A DNA stretch of 64,000 nucleotides from Crossiella sp. SN42. GTDB lineage: Bacteria; Actinomycetota; Actinomycetes; Mycobacteriales; Pseudonocardiaceae. Shown piece after piece: positions 60,674 to 64,000 of the stretch. Below the pieces are notes generated by a model that searched no databases, had not been told where the DNA came from, and worked only from the letters and a program-made list of their open reading frames with translations. Positions within the stretch are counted from its first letter, which is position 1. Each line of letters starts with the position of its first letter. A program made the translations under genes and the position numbers. The stretch is from positions 310,001 through 374,000 of the forward strand of contig NZ_JAMHIV010000002.1 of assembly GCF_023897065.1 (NCBI RefSeq), given 5' to 3'.

Positions 60674-61278
60674 CCCAGCTCGGACGCTTCACCGGCCTCG
60701 CCCGTGACGGCCTGGCCGTCGCGGACGACGTCGTGCGCCAGATGCTCGCGGGCGCCGACTACGCCAACCCGACCGGCCTGTACCGGTGCAACATGGCCCG
60801 CCTGAACGCCACCGCCGACACCGGCGCCCTGACCACCCAGGTCATGACCTCGGTGGCGCTGTTCCTGCGCAAGGGCGACGTGGTCACCAACCTGACCTTC
60901 CGGTCCGGCGCGACCGCCGCGGGCACGCCCACGAACTACTGGTTCGCGCTGTACAGCTCGGCGGCAACGCCGGCGCTGCTGGCGCAGACCGCCGACCAGC
61001 TCACCGCGGCGTGGGCGGCCAACACCACCCGCACCCTCGCGCTCGCCTCGCCGGTCACCATCCCGGCCGACGGGATCTACTGGGCCGCGGTCATGGTCAA
61101 GGCCACCACCGTGCCCACCCTGGTCGGCCAGTCGCCGCTGGCCTCCGCGCCGCTGCTCGCGGGTGCGGGCGAGAAGACCCTCGCCCAGACCTCCGGCGCG
61201 GCGCTGACCACCACGGCCCCGGCCACCATCGCCAGCCCGGCCGTGGCCGCCACCGTCCCGCTGGTGCTCGCGTCCTGA
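60670..61278 (+). CDS. Phage structural protein, beta-sandwich, role unknown
   Basis: 202 residues, Ala/Thr/Leu-rich with alternating strands (TNYWFALYSSAAT, GIYWAAVMVKATT) suggesting a jelly-roll or other beta sandwich, as in head decoration or fibre proteins. It begins MTQLGRFTGLARDGL. No family is recognised. ATG 60670 overlaps the upstream stop. Confidence 0.6.
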   Translation: MTQLGRFTGLARDGLAVADDVVRQMLAGADYANPTGLYRCNMARLNATADTGALTTQVMTSVALFLRKGDVVTNLTFRSGATAAGTPTNYWFALYSSAATPALLAQTADQLTAAWAANTTRTLALASPVTIPADGIYWAAVMVKATTVPTLVGQSPLASAPLLAGAGEKTLAQTSGAALTTTAPATIASPAVAATVPLVLAS

Positions 61279-61343
61279 CCCGTCCTTCCCGCGCCCGCCC
61301 GCACCACGCGGGTGGGCGCGGCACCGTCCGGAAAGGACACCCC

Positions 61344-61574
61344 ATGCCCACCTACGAGAAGGTCGACAGCTGCCAGGTCGTCGAACGGGTCATCACCGTG
61401 GACGACCCGAAGGCCCAGCAGACCCAGCTCTACGAGGACTACGTCAACCGCGGTGTCGGCGGCTGGTGCCGCCTCGGCGACCCGGCCGCGCCCGCGCCCG
61501 CGCCGGTGGTCGCCTCGCCCGCGCCACACCCGCCCGCCAAGCCCGCTGCCGCCCGCGCCGAGAAGAAGGACTGA
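61344..61574 (+). CDS. Small phage protein, 76 aa
   Basis: 76 residues: an N-terminal beta/alpha part (YEKVDSCQVVERVITVDDP) and an Ala/Pro-rich tail. ATG 61344 has GGAAAGGA upstream. Function unknown. Confidence 0.5.
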   Translation: MPTYEKVDSCQVVERVITVDDPKAQQTQLYEDYVNRGVGGWCRLGDPAAPAPAPVVASPAPHPPAKPAAARAEKKD

Positions 61575-61577
61575 CCG

Positions 61578-62081
61578 ATGGCCCTGGACAGCCGCATCTC
61601 CCTCGCCGTGGCCGCCAACCTCACCGGCACCGGCGACCTCGCCACCCCGGCCGCGCCCCTGAGCTACCGCAAGGACATTCCCTTGCTCAACGGCACCGGG
61701 CTGGGCCAGGCCAACCGGGTCTTCTCCGACACCCGGACCGTCGTGGCCTCCGGCACCGACAGCCTCGACCTGGCCGGACCGCTGACCGACGCCTTCGGCG
61801 CGGCCCTGACCTTCGCCAAGATCAAGGCGGTGGTGGTCGTCGCGGCCGGGGGCAACACCAACAACGTGGTGGTGACCCGGCCCGCCGCCAACGGGCTGCC
61901 GCTGTTCGCCGCCGCCGGAGACGCCATCGCGGTGAGGCCGGGCGGGATGTTCGTCTGGGTCGCACCGGATGCCACCGCGGTCGCGGTCACCGCCGACACC
62001 GGCGACCTGCTCGACGTCGTCAACAGCGCGGGCGGCAGCTCGGTGACCTACGACGTCGTCCTCATCGGCACCTCGGCCTGA
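61578..62081 (+). CDS. Phage structural protein, beta-rich, 167 aa
   Basis: 167 residues with repeated strands (IKAVVVVAAGGNTNNVVVT, PGGMFVWVAPDATAVAV) and a C-terminal strand (VTYDVVLIGTSA). This is compatible with a decoration or head-fibre protein. It starts ALDSRISLAVAANLTG. ATG 61578, four bases after the previous stop. Confidence 0.55.
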   Translation: MALDSRISLAVAANLTGTGDLATPAAPLSYRKDIPLLNGTGLGQANRVFSDTRTVVASGTDSLDLAGPLTDAFGAALTFAKIKAVVVVAAGGNTNNVVVTRPAANGLPLFAAAGDAIAVRPGGMFVWVAPDATAVAVTADTGDLLDVVNSAGGSSVTYDVVLIGTSA

Positions 62082-62084
62082 CCC

Positions 62085-62513
62085 ATGGCCAGGGTCTACG
62101 CCACCCAGACGCAGCTGACCGACTACGGCGCCCCGCAGGGTGTCCAGCTCCCGGAGGGCGCGGCGGCTGCCCGCGCGCTGCGGGTGGCGTCCACGCTGGT
62201 GGACAAGGCGCTCAAGTCCGCGGTCTACGACACCGACCCGGTCACCGGGCTGCCCACCGGTCCGACAGTCGCCGAGGCGATGGCCAACGCGACCTGTGCG
62301 CAGGTGGTGGCCTGGGCGGCCAGCGGGGTCGACGAGACCGGCGCCGCCGGCCAGTGGCAGAACGTCTCGATCGGCTCCGTCCAGCTCGGCCGCGGCACCA
62401 CCAGCGGCTCCGAGCCGGCGCCCGGCACCGCGTTGTGCCAGCAGGGCCTGACCGAGCTGGAAGTGGCCGGGCTGCTGCCCGGCACGATCGGCCGTCCCGT
62501 GTGGACGTGGTGA
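62085..62513 (+). CDS. Head-tail connector (gp6/gp15-like adaptor)
   Basis: 142 residues, helical, starting ARVYATQTQLTDYG, the usual opening of head-to-tail adaptor proteins. RALRVASTLVDKAL and the strand QNVSIGSVQLGRG match the family. It joins the portal to the stopper and tail. It overlaps the next gene as GTGA. Confidence 0.75.
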   Translation: MARVYATQTQLTDYGAPQGVQLPEGAAAARALRVASTLVDKALKSAVYDTDPVTGLPTGPTVAEAMANATCAQVVAWAASGVDETGAAGQWQNVSIGSVQLGRGTTSGSEPAPGTALCQQGLTELEVAGLLPGTIGRPVWTW

Positions 62514-62830
62514 CCGTGGCCTCCGTCCCAGCCTGGTTGCTGCGGCACACCGCCACGATCGAGCCCTACCTCGGCACCACCGGCACCGGCCCGCGGTTCG
62601 GGCCACCGGAGCAGGTGCGCTGCTTCGCCGACGACAAGCGCCGTCTTGTCCGCTCGGCCACCGGCACCGAGGTGGTCTCCGAAACGACCCTGTACTGCCC
62701 GCCCGGCACCACCGCGCCGCCGGAGTCCCGGGTCACCGTCCAGGGCCGCGCGACCACCGTCATCGCCGCGCACCAGCGCGACGGCGGCGGCCTCCCGACC
62801 CCTGATCACGTTGAGGTGGTGCTGAAATGA
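62510..62830 (+). CDS. Head closure (stopper) protein
   Basis: 106 residues, beta-barrel-like: HTATIEPYLGTTGTGPRFG, RCFADDKRRLVRSATG, TTLYCPPGTTAPP and SRVTVQGRATTVIAAHQ. This sequence plan is characteristic of phage head closure proteins (SPP1 gp16-like). GTG 62510 overlaps the adaptor stop; the frame opens far upstream as a shadow. Confidence 0.75.
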   Translation: MTVASVPAWLLRHTATIEPYLGTTGTGPRFGPPEQVRCFADDKRRLVRSATGTEVVSETTLYCPPGTTAPPESRVTVQGRATTVIAAHQRDGGGLPTPDHVEVVLK

Positions 62831-63177
62831 CCCAGAGCGTCCGCATGAAGTGGAACGGTGCCAAGGTCAGCGTGGTGACCCGCGGTGGCGCGGTCGAGGG
62901 CCTGGGCAAGGCCACCGAGCACCTGCTCGGCGTCGCCTCCCAGCTGGCACCGATCGAGGAGGGCACCCTCGAACGCTCCGGGGTGGCCTCGGTCGATGAG
63001 GTCAACCTGCGCGGCGCGGTGTCCTTCGACACCGTCTACGCGGTGCGCCAGCACGAAGAGCTGACCTGGCGGCACGACCCCGGCCGGCAGGCCAAGTACC
63101 TCGAAGAGCCCGCCGACACCGAGGCCGACACCATGACCGCCCTCGTCGCCGCGGCGATCCGCAGGGCCTACCGGTGA
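62827..63177 (+). CDS. HK97 gp10-like neck/tail-completion protein
   Basis: 116 residues. VEGLGKATEHLLGVASQLAP, IEEGTLERSG and VYAVRQHEELTWRHDPG are the usual conserved parts of gp10-like (tail completion, minor capsid) proteins, ending with a helix that carries many acidic residues. It lies in the expected slot between stopper and tail terminator. ATG 62827. Confidence 0.75.
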   Translation: MTQSVRMKWNGAKVSVVTRGGAVEGLGKATEHLLGVASQLAPIEEGTLERSGVASVDEVNLRGAVSFDTVYAVRQHEELTWRHDPGRQAKYLEEPADTEADTMTALVAAAIRRAYR

Positions 63178-63596
63178 GCGTGACCGAGGAGTACGCCCTG
63201 CTGCTCGACCAGCTCGGCCTGGGCAACTACCGGCCAGAGGACACCACCGGGGACGTCTACCTCGACGCGCTGCCCCAGACCCCGGACACCGCGGTGGCCG
63301 TTGCCCGCTACGGCGCCGGTGAAGCCGACTCCACCCTGCCGTATGACCCGGTGCGCATCCAGATCCGCGTACGTGTGGCCGTAGGCGAGCGCACCGCGGG
63401 CGAGGCCCGCGCCCAGCGGATCTACGACAACCTGCACGGCATGGGATCCCGGTACCTGCCGGGCGGCACCTGGTCGCTGTACATCACCGGCGTCAACGGC
63501 GGCCCCGCCTACCTCGGAGTCGACCTCAACGGCCGTCCAGAGTGGACGGTCAACCTCCGCGGCGAGGTCCAGCGCCGCACCGCGCACCGCCCTTAA
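63174..63596 (+). CDS. Tail terminator-like protein
   Basis: 140 residues. An N-terminal helix (TEEYALLLDQLGLGNY), a strand with YDPVRIQIRVRVAVGE, a helix (GEARAQRIYDNLHGM) and strands at the end match the alpha/beta fold of tail terminators (gpU-like), which cap the tail tube. It precedes the major tail protein gene, as is normal. GTG 63174. Confidence 0.75.
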   Translation: MSVTEEYALLLDQLGLGNYRPEDTTGDVYLDALPQTPDTAVAVARYGAGEADSTLPYDPVRIQIRVRVAVGERTAGEARAQRIYDNLHGMGSRYLPGGTWSLYITGVNGGPAYLGVDLNGRPEWTVNLRGEVQRRTAHRP

Positions 63597-63666
63597 CACC
63601 CCGATCACCCCGTCACCCGGTCGCCTCCCGACCGGGCCCTAGCCATGCCCGGAGGAGAGAACACCC

Positions 63667-64000
63667 ATGGCACAGACCAAGATTTTGGCCAGAGACGTCA
63701 TTTTCCAGGTGGAGACCACCACCCCGAACACCTGGCTGGCCGTCTCCTACCTGAACTCGGCCACCCTCAACCCGGCCGAGAACGAAGAGGTCGGCGACGC
63801 CACGACCTTCGAGAGCGCGGGCCAGTACGAGGGCGTGCCGATGCAGCGCGGCGCAGCCTTCGAGCTGGAAGGCCTGCTGTCCAAGGACAACATCACCGGC
63901 GTGCAGGACCCGGGCCAGGCCCGGGTGGAGGTGCTGGCCGCCGCGGTCGGCTACGCCGGCCTCGCGCGGGTGCGCTTCCGCCACCCCCTGGACACCGAGT
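63667..64000 (+). CDS. Major tail protein, C-terminus off the window
   Basis: 111 residues visible. It begins AQTKILARDVIFQVETTTPN, then VSYLNSATLNPAENEEVGD and VPMQRGAAFELEGLL, the beta-rich plan of tail tube proteins. ATG 63667 has CGGAGGAGAG upstream. The 70 bp before it are a leader with no gene. A tube protein of this kind confirms a long-tailed siphovirus. Confidence 0.8.
   Translation, partial: MAQTKILARDVIFQVETTTPNTWLAVSYLNSATLNPAENEEVGDATTFESAGQYEGVPMQRGAAFELEGLLSKDNITGVQDPGQARVEVLAAAVGYAGLARVRFRHPLDTE

Larger units (their letters stand above)
36660..64000. mobile_element. Siphovirus-type prophage, left part (continues beyond window)
   Basis: From the rtcB break to the window end all genes fit one temperate phage: tyrosine integrase, repressor, Cro/Xis-like genes, recombination (exonuclease, ERF, RusA), replication (initiator, DnaC-like loader), terminase, portal, MuF, scaffold, HK97-type capsid, connectors and major tail protein. 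Gene order is lambda-like, with int and repressor leftward and the rest rightward. All frames are intact, so it may be inducible, but tape measure, tail tip, lysis genes and attR are out of view. Confidence 0.95.

Overview
This window is high-GC DNA from a filamentous actinomycete. GC-rich third positions, many GTG starts, SigB-like and ECF-type promoter features, and DUF3039/DUF3099 proteins all fit. The gene content fits Pseudonocardiales best, but that placement is an inference. The left 36.6 kb is chromosome. The right 27.3 kb (about 36.66 kb to the window end) is the left part of a siphovirus-type prophage that runs off the right edge.

Chromosomal part. 0-6.6 kb: a partial IclR regulator, a DJ-1/PfpI protein, an MFS exporter divergent from a MerR regulator with a perfect dyad between them, a secreted subtilisin, a secreted parallel beta-helix protein, and a small monooxygenase-like/DUF3039 pair. 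6.6-8.45 kb: psuG plus a PfkB kinase, a pseudouridine degradation pair. 8.45-13.9 kb: small hypothetical genes, then about 1.4 kb without genes. That stretch holds a strongly degenerate tandem array of about 46 units with a 19-bp period, and it runs up to a CGNR zinc-finger gene coupled to a PucR-type regulator. 14-25.7 kb: housekeeping and metabolic genes (C45-type hydrolase, methyltransferase with dtd, a SigB-like sigma factor behind an ECF-type promoter, tyrosine phosphatase, LysR, aldo/keto reductase, class I fumarase, a TRM11-like methyltransferase, two exported or membrane proteins) separated by strong hairpin terminators.

25.7-35.8 kb is one catabolic locus. A leftward operon encodes an ABC sugar importer (binding protein and two permeases), 5-dehydro-4-deoxyglucarate dehydratase, glucarate dehydratase and a conserved protein of unknown function. 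A rightward operon encodes an IclR regulator, uronate dehydrogenase and an alpha-ketoglutarate-semialdehyde dehydrogenase. Together they form the oxidative uronate pathway: hexuronate to aldarate to 5-keto-4-deoxyglucarate to alpha-ketoglutarate semialdehyde to alpha-ketoglutarate. An 18-bp dyad lies between the two operons. No ATP-binding subunit is present, so a shared one is probably used.

At 35.85 kb rtcB (RNA ligase) starts normally but is cut after the conserved CHHN metal-binding motif, and a tyrosine integrase follows at once. The prophage therefore appears to sit inside rtcB, removing the catalytic histidine half. Prophage layout: integrase and a CI-like repressor leftward; a switch region full of CCTAGGT-type operator sites; a rightward early operon of tightly overlapping small genes; a tRNA-guanine-transglycosylase/DpdA-like gene; DUF2303; a Cas4/RecB-like exonuclease with an ERF annealing protein; HNH; a replication initiator carrying an apparent origin inside its coding sequence; a DnaC-like loader; and RusA. 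After a terminator comes the late operon: small and large terminase, portal, MuF/minor capsid, scaffold, major capsid, head-tail connectors and the start of the major tail protein. Lysis, tail-tip and right attachment site lie outside the window.
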